From: Bacteroidota bacterium
GTDB lineage: Bacteria > Bacteroidota > Bacteroidia > UBA7662
Assembly: GCA_005799025.1 (NCBI GenBank)
Contig: SYHX01000002.1
Span: 1-55,151, forward strand
Length of the DNA: 55,151 bases
Direction of reading: 5' to 3'
How positions within the stretch are numbered: position 1 is the first letter of the stretch; each line of letters starts with the position of its first letter. This document shows, piece by piece, positions 27,713-36,290 of this stretch. Position numbers and translations under genes: made by a program. The notes under the pieces are model-generated. The model had not been told where the DNA came from. It searched no databases and worked only from the letters and a program-made list of their open reading frames with translations.

Positions 27713-28426
27713 ATGCTAGCAGATGCCCCCTTGGCCGTTGAGGTTAAGCACGTCTCCAAAGCGTATGGAGATCTTCATTTGCTTTGCAATGTTTCTTTTG
27801 AACTCCGTATTGGGGAGCTCGTTGCGGTTGTAGGGCCATCTGGTGCAGGTAAAAGCACCTTGCTTCATGTGTTAGGGGGTCTGCAACCGGCCAATTCTGG
27901 CGAGATTCGCTTGGGCGGACAGTTACTAAGCGGTTTGCGTGGTAATGCATTGGCTGATTTCCGTAATCGCAAATTGGGTTTTGTCTTTCAACAAGCCATG
28001 TTGCTGCCTGAGTTCACCGCAGAAGAAAACTTAATGATCCCCGCCCTTATCGCAGGCTATAATAACAAAACGGCCAAAGCCAGATCCCATGAATTAGCTG
28101 AAATCCTGGGTGTCGCAGAGCGACTGAGCCACAAACCCTCGGCCCTATCTGGTGGCGAGCAACAGCGTTTTGCTGTGGCCAGGGCTTTGATGAACCGTCC
28201 TGATTTGATTCTGGCTGATGAGCCATCCGGTAATTTGGACCAAAGTCAGGCCAATGATTTACATCATTTGTTTGGCGAACTGCGTTCCAAGTTTCACCAA
28301 ACACTGTTGGTAGTGACCCATAACCCGAGCCTGGCCGTGGAAGCCGATCGCGTATTCCGGCTGGAGCGAGGAACTCTGAGTGAAATCTCTTCGTCCGACC
28401 TACACCATGACACGCCCAGACACTGA
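27713..28426 (+). CDS. ABC transporter ATP-binding protein, LolD/MacB type
   Basis: A cytoplasmic ATPase of 237 residues. Walker A is GPSGAGKST, the Q-loop is FVFQQ, the signature is LSGGEQQR, Walker B is LILADEPSGNLD, and the switch His is in VVTHN. The pattern (including FQQAMLLPEFTAEENLMIPAL) is that of LolD, which powers lipoprotein release from the inner membrane, but MacB-like exporters look similar. No permease gene is nearby, so the partner must be encoded elsewhere. It lies 11 bases after gyrB and overlaps the start of recQ by 20 bases. Confidence 0.9.
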   Translation: MLADAPLAVEVKHVSKAYGDLHLLCNVSFELRIGELVAVVGPSGAGKSTLLHVLGGLQPANSGEIRLGGQLLSGLRGNALADFRNRKLGFVFQQAMLLPEFTAEENLMIPALIAGYNNKTAKARSHELAEILGVAERLSHKPSALSGGEQQRFAVARALMNRPDLILADEPSGNLDQSQANDLHHLFGELRSKFHQTLLVVTHNPSLAVEADRVFRLERGTLSEISSSDLHHDTPRH

Positions 28427-30404
28427 ACCTAAGAAAATTCTCAAACATTATTGGGGATACGAAGAGTTCAGGCCAGGTCAGGAAGAAATTATTCAATCGG
28501 TTCTTCGGGGAAGGGATACCCTGGCACTGCTAGCCACAGGGGGTGGTAAATCGTTGTGTTATCAAATTCCCGGAATTGCCTTGGGCGGACTCTGCATCGT
28601 GGTCACTCCTCTTATTGCCTTAATGAAAGATCAAGTCCGTGCGCTGCACCGCCTAGGTATTTCGGCAGAGGCTTTGATCTCAGGTCTTACACGAGAAGAA
28701 TCCGAGGAGATTCTAAGCAAGGCTGATTCCGGTCAATTGCAATTTCTATATGTTTCACCAGAACGCCTTGGCAACCAGGATTTCATTACCCGTTGCAGGC
28801 CATGGAGAATGACCCTGTTAGCAGTCGATGAGGCCCACTGCGTTGCCCAATGGGGGCATGATTTTCGCCCTGAATATCAGCGAATTGGAGAATTCCGAGC
28901 TATGATTTCTTCTCAAAACCATCACCAAGGTGGTGAAATTCCCACACTGGCCCTAACAGCCTCTGCAACACCAGCAGTCTGTGACGAAATTTGTGAGCGA
29001 ATAGGAATGAGTCGGCCTGTGATTTTCAGGCAAACTTTTGCAAGACCACGATTACAGTATCGTTGGCCTGAAACTCATTCCAAACACAAAGCTCTTGAAG
29101 ATGCTTTGTACTCCATGCAAGGGAAGGCCTTGATCTATACACGCTCACGACAACAAAGCGAAGCAATCGCCCTATGGTTATCCAAACTTGGGTATCTGGC
29201 TCAAGCGTACCATGCGGGCCTAACGCCTGAATTACGCGATTTACGACAGAAATCTTGGATGACCCATGAATTCTCCATAATGGTCTGCACCTCGGCTTTT
29301 GGAATGGGTATTGATCAGCCCGATGTTCGTTTGGTCTTTCATTGGAATATCCCTGAATCGCCTGAAGCTTATTACCAGGAGGCCGGACGAGCAGGCAGGG
29401 ACGGAGGCGATGCCGTTTGCATGATGCCGTGGACACTAGAAGACCTCAAGGAAGCCAAGGATCGGATAGAAGAGGCCTTTCCTCCTATCGATCGCATTCA
29501 CCGCGTCTACCAAGCCTTGGGCCTGTGGTGCAATTTGGCGGTAGGATCTGGCCTGGATCAACGTTTTGATTTTGATGCATCAGCCTTCTGCCATCGCTTT
29601 GACCTTCAAGAAAAAGAAGTCTACCATGCCATGCAAATCCTGCATCGTGCCGAGCTTATACGAATACAAGAAGAACTCATGTTACCCGCGAGGATACGCT
29701 TTGTGGTTTCGGCACGAAAGCTGTATGACCTACGCGTTCAAGAGCCGGTTTTGGATCCCTATATTGATTTGCTTTTACGTAATTACCCGGGCATACTCGA
29801 CCGAGGTGTTCGCTTTGATGAACGAGCCCTTGCACGTCAAAGTGGGATTACTGCAGTTTCTATCCTCCAGGCTGTTCGGCGATTGGAGGCCTTGCAGGTT
29901 TTGGACTTTGTATCACGCTCCGACAAGCAGGGTATCGTTTGGATTAGCGAAAGGCTTCCTTTATCGCATATCCATATTCCAGCCTCGGCATACACACTGC
30001 TCAAAGATGCCCGGCTAAATCGTCTTCAAGCCCTGGAATGCATGATGACAATGGATGACCCGATCGGTGAAGCAGACGTGCACAAATACTGCCGCAGTCA
30101 AAGGCTTCTGCATTATTTCGGCGAAACAGACTCCATTCCATGCGGTCTATGTGACATTTGCATTGAAAATCAGACTCCCAGAGGCGAACTCGACTATCAT
30201 GAAATGCGGGATTTCCAAAATAGAATTCGTCCTTTATTGCAAAAACCAACGCATGTCCACGAATTAATGAAACAATTGGACCAAGGCCTTGTTCAATCTT
30301 CACAGGGCGAAATCCGGCGGAGAACCCTTGCCTTGCAATGGCTAGTTGATCAGGGGATCATCCAAAGAGAAATCAACGACAAATTGTTATGGATCAAGCC
30401 ATGA
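28407..30404 (+). CDS. recQ: RecQ family ATP-dependent DNA helicase
   Basis: A 3'-5' helicase acting in recombination and repair. The ATG at 28407 (MTRPDTEPKK) is preferred; one at 28380 is possible. It gives 665 residues. Motifs are FRPGQEEIIQ (motif 0), ATGGGKSLCYQIP (motif I), VDEAHCVAQWGHDFRPEY (motif II plus the aromatic-rich loop), ALTASATP (motif III), CTSAFGMGIDQPDVR (motif V) and YYQEAGRAGRDG (motif VI). The zinc site is kept: one Cys in YCRSQRLLHYFGE and three in CGLCDIC. The end is a winged-helix-like region without a visible HRDC domain. It overlaps the ABC ATPase gene and the following glycosyltransferase gene. Confidence 0.94.
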   Translation: MTRPDTEPKKILKHYWGYEEFRPGQEEIIQSVLRGRDTLALLATGGGKSLCYQIPGIALGGLCIVVTPLIALMKDQVRALHRLGISAEALISGLTREESEEILSKADSGQLQFLYVSPERLGNQDFITRCRPWRMTLLAVDEAHCVAQWGHDFRPEYQRIGEFRAMISSQNHHQGGEIPTLALTASATPAVCDEICERIGMSRPVIFRQTFARPRLQYRWPETHSKHKALEDALYSMQGKALIYTRSRQQSEAIALWLSKLGYLAQAYHAGLTPELRDLRQKSWMTHEFSIMVCTSAFGMGIDQPDVRLVFHWNIPESPEAYYQEAGRAGRDGGDAVCMMPWTLEDLKEAKDRIEEAFPPIDRIHRVYQALGLWCNLAVGSGLDQRFDFDASAFCHRFDLQEKEVYHAMQILHRAELIRIQEELMLPARIRFVVSARKLYDLRVQEPVLDPYIDLLLRNYPGILDRGVRFDERALARQSGITAVSILQAVRRLEALQVLDFVSRSDKQGIVWISERLPLSHIHIPASAYTLLKDARLNRLQALECMMTMDDPIGEADVHKYCRSQRLLHYFGETDSIPCGLCDICIENQTPRGELDYHEMRDFQNRIRPLLQKPTHVHELMKQLDQGLVQSSQGEIRRRTLALQWLVDQGIIQREINDKLLWIKP

Positions 30405-31570
30405 GGCCTCTTATGGTGATGGCGACCACCAACGACCAGTGGCAAGATCAACGCATGCATCGTTGGTCGATGACTATGGTGGAATCAGGTTGGAAAGTGC
30501 ATTGGATTGGTATAGATCGTGGGAGACATGTACCCCTGTTCAATACAGATTGGATTGCCTATGAACGTTTGAAAATCGTTCCAAGTACTGGGCTTTTGTT
30601 TTATGCAATCTTCAATTGGCGATTATTTTGTAAGGCGATGAGCTTACCTGCTCATGCCTTTCTCGCCGTGGATGCTGATACCCTCCCCGGACTTCGTTTG
30701 GCATCTATATTCCGTTGGAAACCCCTGTGGTTCGATGCCCATGAATGGTTTACCGAGGTCCCTGAACTTTTGAACCGACCCATCACCCGAATAATTTGGC
30801 ATCTTATTTTACGCCTTTTCCTTCAAGGAAATATTCAATGCTATACCGTGGGCCCTGAGCTCGCTTCACACCTCAGGAATAGCTGGGGAAAATCCTTCCA
30901 AGTCCTTCGAAATATGCCTTCTATGAAAGGCCCTAAGATGGTGGATCCGAATGCCGAATTCCAAGACTCGTTGAATACTCGCCATTCCATCCTCCATGAA
31001 CTGGAAGGCCCTTATCTGCTCTATCAAGGTGCCTTAAACATGGGCAGAGGCCTGGAGTCCTTGATTGAAGCCGCTGACCTCGGACTTCCATTTCCTTTGG
31101 TGATGGCAGGGTCAGGAGACCTTGAAGGGCATCTGCATGCTTTGATCAGGAGCAAAAATTTAGAAAATAAAGTGATCCTCACGGGACCTCAGAGTCCGCA
31201 CCAACTCCGTGTACTGACCAAGAACGCATTCCTGGGCTTCAACCTGCTCGAAACACGCTCACTTTCGTACAAATATTCCCTGGCGAATAAGTTTTTTGAT
31301 TATATCCACGCAGGGATACCTCAGGTTTGCATCGATTTTCCGGAATATCGCCATCACATGAACTCATACCGTGTGGGTTGGCTCATTGAAGACACCGAAC
31401 CCTCATCGATCATTCAACAGTGCAAGCGCATTATCGAAGATTCTGAAGACTACCAAGCCATGCGAGAAAACTGCCACCAAGCCGCTGTGCATTGGAACTG
31501 GGAAAATGAATCTGCTGCCCTGCAATCTAAGTTAATTGAATTGCGTAATTCCCTCCAACCTATCAGCTAG
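30401..31570 (+). CDS. Glycosyltransferase, GT4-like
   Basis: About 389 residues from the ATG at 30401, which forms an ATGA overlap with the recQ stop; an ATG at 30389 is an alternative. The GT-B fold is suggested by an N-terminal Rossmann half with WFDAHEWFTEVPEL and a C-terminal half with LLYQGALNMGRGLESLIEAA, LVMAGSGDLEGHLHALI and the acceptor/donor region NKFFDYIHAGIPQVC. These are GT4-type motifs; donor and acceptor are unknown. Last gene of the run gyrB-ABC-recQ-GT4. Its TAG stop interlocks with the stop of the convergent GT4 gene (CTAG). Confidence 0.85.
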   Translation: MRPLMVMATTNDQWQDQRMHRWSMTMVESGWKVHWIGIDRGRHVPLFNTDWIAYERLKIVPSTGLLFYAIFNWRLFCKAMSLPAHAFLAVDADTLPGLRLASIFRWKPLWFDAHEWFTEVPELLNRPITRIIWHLILRLFLQGNIQCYTVGPELASHLRNSWGKSFQVLRNMPSMKGPKMVDPNAEFQDSLNTRHSILHELEGPYLLYQGALNMGRGLESLIEAADLGLPFPLVMAGSGDLEGHLHALIRSKNLENKVILTGPQSPHQLRVLTKNAFLGFNLLETRSLSYKYSLANKFFDYIHAGIPQVCIDFPEYRHHMNSYRVGWLIEDTEPSSIIQQCKRIIEDSEDYQAMRENCHQAAVHWNWENESAALQSKLIELRNSLQPIS

Positions 31571-32748
31571 GGTATAATACCCATTAAATCAAGCATTTTT
31601 AGAGCATTCCCCCGCTGATCAAAATGCTGAATAACCCAGGTATGACGCGCTTTGATTTGGGCGGCCTGTAGAGGGGTATCCAGGGCCTTGCGCACCTGAT
31701 CTTCCCAATCTTTCTCCGATTCGACCACGGTAACCCAAGAGACCCAGGGCATTCCTTGGACTCCCTCGCGGCTTACCAAAACATGGCCACCTCCCATCAT
31801 AGCATGGATGATCTTGAACCGAAGACCTGCCATACCATAACAAGGAATACAATGGACTGCGGCGTGGCGTAACCAAACCTGCATTTCTGTTGAATTTGGA
31901 GTGTCCACCAAGAAGCAACCGCTTTTGAATAAGACGGCCTTTCGCAAAGAATCAGGAATACGCGATCCGGCAATCACCAACGGGACTGCATGAGTGATGG
32001 CGACTTTGGATAAGAGAAAACGTAGGGCTCTAATATTCTCCGCAATATCCAATCGGCCGTGATATAAGGCATAAGGAACTTCCATCGGTCGCGGTTCAGA
32101 ACCCTCATTGAATGATTGCTGGCCTGAATTCAAATCCACAAAAGCTGGAACATAATGCGCAGAAAGCTTCATGCTTGACCATATCAAAGTCTCTGCAGGA
32201 CAAATGCTAAGTATACCGTTTTGCTGCCTTGAATGCAATCGTTGAGGCAAGAGCCGCTCGTACAAAGTCCATCGCCAAGACTCCAACCAATAGTGTATTT
32301 TGCGGGCCCACCCTATTGCCGATTCAGCCTGCATACGATAATAATTTGACTCGATATTATGGGATCGAATCCAGATGGCTCTGTTTTTCAAGGCGGGAGC
32401 GCAAAGCAAATCTGCACATTGCCAGCCTTCCACAAGGATTGAGCCTGGCTCGGAGGCAAGGTTATCAATCAGTTGGGAGGAGCTACGGGAAACCATCGCC
32501 CAAGGTCTGGTATCGTATGGGCCTACGAGCCATTTCCTGGGATAACAACGTAGGGAAGCAACCCTCTTATGCCAGTCCGGTAATTTTCCTGAACGCATAT
32601 CCTTGGGCCAAACGAAGGCGTGAACATGCAAGGCCACCCCCAATTCTAAAAAAACACGGATTTTGGCATCCACCTCTTCGGTCCCCCCGTACAAAGGAGG
32701 TAATGGTAGGTCAAAACAAACCAAATGCAGGACTTGGGCAGGCTGCAT
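31567..32748 (-). CDS. Glycosyltransferase, GT4-like
   Basis: A protein of 393 residues. It begins VLHLVCFDLPLPPLYGGTEE, a typical GT-B opening with a glycine-rich loop. The middle has IWIRSHNIESNYYRM, common in GT4 sugar transferases. The C-terminal half has YALYHGRLDIAENIRALRFL, PLVIAGSRIP and GMAGLRFKIIHAMMGGGHVL, where the nucleotide-sugar Glu of the EX7E motif is not obvious. Substrates are unknown. The ATG at 32748 follows the ftsE stop with no gap, so the pair is translated together. The gene is unlike its convergent GT4 neighbour in detail, so it is not a recent duplicate. Confidence 0.82.
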   Translation of the reverse strand: MQPAQVLHLVCFDLPLPPLYGGTEEVDAKIRVFLELGVALHVHAFVWPKDMRSGKLPDWHKRVASLRCYPRKWLVGPYDTRPWAMVSRSSSQLIDNLASEPGSILVEGWQCADLLCAPALKNRAIWIRSHNIESNYYRMQAESAIGWARKIHYWLESWRWTLYERLLPQRLHSRQQNGILSICPAETLIWSSMKLSAHYVPAFVDLNSGQQSFNEGSEPRPMEVPYALYHGRLDIAENIRALRFLLSKVAITHAVPLVIAGSRIPDSLRKAVLFKSGCFLVDTPNSTEMQVWLRHAAVHCIPCYGMAGLRFKIIHAMMGGGHVLVSREGVQGMPWVSWVTVVESEKDWEDQVRKALDTPLQAAQIKARHTWVIQHFDQRGNALKMLDLMGIIP

Positions 32749-33516
32749 TCAATCGCCGGGAGTCGGGTCAGATAAAAAGTCCGCGGATTGGGCTTCAGAC
32801 TGTTTGCTCGAATATCCCGCTTGACCTTTGTTGGGGGACTCAAACAAGATTCCCCCCAAATCCGTCAAGGCTCCTCCCGCGCAGCGAACCACCCTTGCCG
32901 GAAAACGGTCTATCGTGAGGTAATCGTGCGTTGAAATAATCATTGCTGTTCCATTTTGATGAATTTCAACCAACAATTTGAGTATTTCCTCTGAACTTTC
33001 TGGGTCAAGCTGCCCTGTTGGCTCGTCTGCTAATACCAAACTCGGCTTATTCAAAAGTGCCCTTGCCACAGAAAGCCTTTGCTGCTCGCCCCCTGAAAGC
33101 CGATGCGGCATGTCTTTTTGTTTACCCTCCAAGCCCACTTGGGCCAAGACTTCCTCCATTCGTTGGACTTTAGAGCTCTCGGCCTTCCAACCTGTGGCCG
33201 TCAAAACGAAATCCAGGTTTCCTTCGACAGATCTATCAGTAAGCAATTGAAAATCTTGGAAAATAACGCCAATTTTGCGCCTTAGTGACGACCTTTCTAA
33301 TCGATCTAAGGACAATAAATCGTAGCCCAAAACCTCAGCTCTTTCCCCAAGAAGGGGTATATCGCCAATAAGTGTCTTGATAAATGTGGACTTCCCCTCC
33401 CCGCTTTTACCTACCAAATACAGCATTTCCCCAAGTTCAACGCTCAAGTAAACATGATCCAAAACATTGACAGATCCATGGGAGAGGCTTGTATTTTGCA
33501 GGTCAATTGCTTTCAT
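32749..33516 (-). CDS. ftsE: Cell-division ABC ATPase FtsE
   Basis: About 255 residues from the ATG at 33516 (MKAIDLQNTS); the frame is open from a TTG at 33525. Walker A is GKSGEGKST, Q-loop VIFQDFQLLTDRSVEGNL, signature RLSGGEQQR, Walker B LVLADEPTGQLD, switch His in ISTHDY. FQDFQLL and the short, DNA-like spacing are typical of FtsE, which with FtsX regulates peptidoglycan hydrolases at the septum. FtsX is not adjacent. A ~45-residue Ser/Gln-rich tail extends beyond the usual end. It is followed directly by a GT4 gene and is divergent from the OmpA/TPR gene. Confidence 0.88.
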   Translation of the reverse strand: MKAIDLQNTSLSHGSVNVLDHVYLSVELGEMLYLVGKSGEGKSTFIKTLIGDIPLLGERAEVLGYDLLSLDRLERSSLRRKIGVIFQDFQLLTDRSVEGNLDFVLTATGWKAESSKVQRMEEVLAQVGLEGKQKDMPHRLSGGEQQRLSVARALLNKPSLVLADEPTGQLDPESSEEILKLLVEIHQNGTAMIISTHDYLTIDRFPARVVRCAGGALTDLGGILFESPNKGQAGYSSKQSEAQSADFLSDPTPGD

Positions 33517-33564
33517 AATTCCCAAATTTCTGCAAAAATCCGCTAAATGATACGGGATTACGTT

Positions 33565-33572
33565 TATTTTTG
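33565..33572 (+). promoter_or_regulatory. Possible -7 box (TATTTTTG) for the OmpA/TPR-NlpC operon
   Basis: TATTTTTG matches TAnnTTTG about 50 bases upstream of the ATG at 33621, in the divergent gap with ftsE. I see no TTTG at -33 spacing. Confidence 0.35.
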
Positions 33573-33620
33573 AACTTTATCATCTTTTTAGGCTAATTAA
33601 TTTTTGGATACCTTCTTTCT

Positions 33621-35432
33621 ATGAAATATTATTTTTATTCTCCTTTTTTCCTCTTTCTAGCCTTGGTCTGCCAGGTTCATCCCGGATACGGAGGAACCAA
33701 AACCAAGGCCACCGTATCCAATGCCGTTAAGGAAGCTTGCCAAAACGCCATCATCAAAACTGTGCCTGAATTGCCCCATCGAGTTGGTGATAGCATACCC
33801 TTCAAGATACAAATTCAATTTAGAAACTACCCTTTCCAAAAAAACACCCAATTGGTAATTAGTCCTGAGGTACACTACAACAAGAAAATTGTCGCTCTAC
33901 AAACCATGCGGTTCTTGGCAGTTCCAAATGAAACCCAAATAAATCCAACGGAATATGAAGAAGGAACTGCGCTCCTAACCCGGCGTGGAAACTATGCCTT
34001 TGAACATGAAGTTAGTTTACCCTATGATGAGGGCATTGAATCGGCAACATTAGAAGGCAGAGTCACTATTATTGAAGGTTCCGTTAGCGAAGAAATTCCT
34101 CTCATTCGTATCAGCGATCATGGTTTCTCCAGCTATAGCCGAATGCTAGAGCCCACTCTTGAGTTAATGGATCTCGATTACGAAAAGGAAAAGCTATGTG
34201 TTAAAGAAATTTACACAATCCTGTATCCTGCTGGCCAATTTGAACTAAATGATGCCGTAAATAAAGCAGCCGTCAACGGCCTACTCCAATCTCTTCGAGG
34301 CTCCAAAGAAATTTTGGAAATCCAAATACTCGGTAGCGCATCTCCTGAAGGTGAATCCTCAAACAACGAAAACCTAGCCTTTAAACGAATGGAATCCTTG
34401 AACAAACTAATTGTTCGGGAACTACTAACCAGATCGCTTAACCCTTTAACTTCCACCGAAGTTTTTTCCGATAGCTTCATCACTGCCCGATGGAATGAAC
34501 AACCCTGGGACTCTTTGCTAAATCTTATTTCTCCAAAAAGTGGAAAAGCTTATCAGAAATTAAATTCCATATTAAACAGCGACGAAGATGCCTCTTCCCA
34601 AAAAGCAAAATTGGAAAAATTAATGAATGAATTTCCCTCAATCACAGAAACCTACTTCCCAAAACTTCGTAGTTGTACCGTTGAAATTTTGACAACACCC
34701 TCAGACCAAAGTGTAATGTCTGATCTCACGGCCTTCAATAAAGGAACACTTGCCAAAAACATCAGCAGTACAAGGCTTATCCAAATGGCCTTGGCCGCTG
34801 AATCCCAAGATCAGACTGAATCCATCTACAAAAAAGTTATAAATACCTACCCTGAAGACTACAGAGCTCATTTCAAAATTGGAATAATTCAATATCAAGA
34901 AGGCATGCACCTCGACGCAGAGCGCTCGTTTCAGCAAGCAGTTGTTTTAAACCCAAAATCAGCAGAATCCTTCAATAACCTAGGAGCAGCTCAGGCCAGG
35001 TTGAATAAGTTTTCTTCCTCTCTGAAAAATTTTGAACAAGCCGAGATTCTTAATCGTCCTAGCTCCTCTAATAAGGGGTATGCATCCGCTCAAAAAGGAG
35101 ATTTTGAAGGAGCTCTTCGCCAATATAATGATGACGCTTACCCAATCAATCGGGCAATTTGCTTTTTGGGTCTGAATCGCCCCCTTGAAGCGGTCCAATT
35201 GCTCTCCAATATTGAAAATCGATCCCCACAAGCCGACTATTTATTGGCAATCGCTGCTGCTCGGATTAATGATATTGCTTTGGTATGCGATCAACTAAAA
35301 TCCGCAATCCAAAAGGATGTTCAACTTAGAGCTTTTGCCAAAAAAGAAGCGGAATTCAATCCCTACCGAATCAATCCTAAATTCAGAGAGTCCATCAAAC
35401 TACCGGCAGATTATTTGCGATCCAACCCTTAA
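33621..35432 (+). CDS. Exported OmpA-like/TPR protein (paralog 1)
   Basis: A 603-residue exported protein: signal peptide ~1-24 (FFLFLALVCQVHPGYGG), an N-terminal beta domain, then an OmpA-like segment (~195-285: LYPAGQFELNDAVNKAAVNG, IQILGSASPEGESSNNENLA) and TPR repeats (~400-520, e.g. YRAHFKIGIIQYQEGMHLDA and SAESFNNLGAAQARLNKFS). The OmpA-like part should hold peptidoglycan. It is a diverged paralog of the protein at 36291-38090: both share the order beta domain, OmpA-like, a linker ending in Y-P-LR, and TPR. The NlpC/P60 gene begins 13 bases after its stop. Function unknown; an envelope scaffold for cell-wall enzymes is inference. Confidence 0.8.
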   Translation: MKYYFYSPFFLFLALVCQVHPGYGGTKTKATVSNAVKEACQNAIIKTVPELPHRVGDSIPFKIQIQFRNYPFQKNTQLVISPEVHYNKKIVALQTMRFLAVPNETQINPTEYEEGTALLTRRGNYAFEHEVSLPYDEGIESATLEGRVTIIEGSVSEEIPLIRISDHGFSSYSRMLEPTLELMDLDYEKEKLCVKEIYTILYPAGQFELNDAVNKAAVNGLLQSLRGSKEILEIQILGSASPEGESSNNENLAFKRMESLNKLIVRELLTRSLNPLTSTEVFSDSFITARWNEQPWDSLLNLISPKSGKAYQKLNSILNSDEDASSQKAKLEKLMNEFPSITETYFPKLRSCTVEILTTPSDQSVMSDLTAFNKGTLAKNISSTRLIQMALAAESQDQTESIYKKVINTYPEDYRAHFKIGIIQYQEGMHLDAERSFQQAVVLNPKSAESFNNLGAAQARLNKFSSSLKNFEQAEILNRPSSSNKGYASAQKGDFEGALRQYNDDAYPINRAICFLGLNRPLEAVQLLSNIENRSPQADYLLAIAAARINDIALVCDQLKSAIQKDVQLRAFAKKEAEFNPYRINPKFRESIKLPADYLRSNP

Positions 35433-35445
35433 GCTCTGATTTGGG

Positions 35446-36222
35446 GTGTTCCTCTGCCAAGTCCCATCCGTACCTGTTCGGGCAGAATTCAAACATGAAT
35501 CTGAACAGATTAGCCAAGTCTTACTGGGAGAATCCGTTCATTGCCTTGAGTTATTTGGGAAATGGGCGCGCATACAATGTTCTTGGGATGAATACACAGG
35601 CTGGGTGCCCTTAATCTCCCTCAGAGAAAATCTTGACCTCCAAGAAACGAGTCTTTGCGTTCTAAGCGACTACGCATCCGTAACGGATCTCAACAATGGT
35701 TCTACCCTTTTATTGAGCATGGGTAGCATATTACGCCCTACCCTATTCCCGAACGGTTACACCATAAATAGAGGCGAAATAGGCCAAACGCCAGTCCGTT
35801 CGTCTGATATATCTAACACTTTGATTTGGACACTTGGGAAAGAATGGATTGGGGCGCCTTACCATTGGGGAGGCCGAAGCCGCTTCGGTGTTGATTGTTC
35901 AGGTTTTGTCCAAATGCTTATGGCGCGAATTGGAATACCTGTACCGCGTGATTCAAGAGATCAACTTACCAAAGCGCCTCAAAAAGTGTCTATTCTTGAC
36001 CAAGAATCAATAAAAAGCGGTCAACTAGCTTTTTTTGGGCCGGAACCCAACCAAATAAACCACGTCGGCTTGGTGCTCCCAGGGGATCGAATTCTTCACT
36101 CATCCGGTGAGGTCCGTGTGGATAATCTATCGACCAAGGGAATCCATAAAATAATGGCCAATCAACCTGAATATGGCGGACCAATTACCCATGTTCTGCA
36201 AGCCTTGGCTGCTTACTATTAG
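35446..36222 (+). CDS. NlpC/P60 family cell-wall peptidase with SH3-like domain
   Basis: A protein of 258 residues from a GTG at 35446, 13 bases after the upstream stop; the family's usual opening (CQVPSVPVRAEFKHESEQIS) begins right after it, so no longer start is needed. An SH3-like domain (~5-62, with GKWARIQCSWDEYTGWVP) precedes the NlpC/P60 domain (~125-258). The catalytic triad is visible: Cys151 in DCSGFVQ, His206 in NHVGLVL, His218 in ILHSSGEV. Such enzymes cut gamma-D-Glu-diaminoacid peptide bonds. No signal peptide is seen, common for this Bacteroidota subgroup. It lies between two paralogous OmpA-like/TPR genes. Confidence 0.93.
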   Translation: MFLCQVPSVPVRAEFKHESEQISQVLLGESVHCLELFGKWARIQCSWDEYTGWVPLISLRENLDLQETSLCVLSDYASVTDLNNGSTLLLSMGSILRPTLFPNGYTINRGEIGQTPVRSSDISNTLIWTLGKEWIGAPYHWGGRSRFGVDCSGFVQMLMARIGIPVPRDSRDQLTKAPQKVSILDQESIKSGQLAFFGPEPNQINHVGLVLPGDRILHSSGEVRVDNLSTKGIHKIMANQPEYGGPITHVLQALAAYY

Positions 36223-36267
36223 CCTTAATTAAGCAAAATTTTAAAGTTAAAATGTTCCAAATGGCAT

Positions 36268-36275
36268 TAAATTTG
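36268..36275 (+). promoter_or_regulatory. Possible -7 box (TAAATTTG) before the second OmpA/TPR gene
   Basis: TAAATTTG fits TAnnTTTG, 15 bases before the ATG at 36291. No -33 element at the right spacing; it may instead be chance in AT-rich DNA. Confidence 0.25.
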
Positions 36276-36290
36276 TCCAAATTTAAAAAA

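Noticed and set aside
28407-31570. RecQ helicase plus neighbours as a possible defence island
   Set aside because: The neighbours are gyrB, a LolD-type ATPase and a glycosyltransferase. No nuclease, toxin or sensor gene is present and the helicase is a normal RecQ with an intact zinc site.
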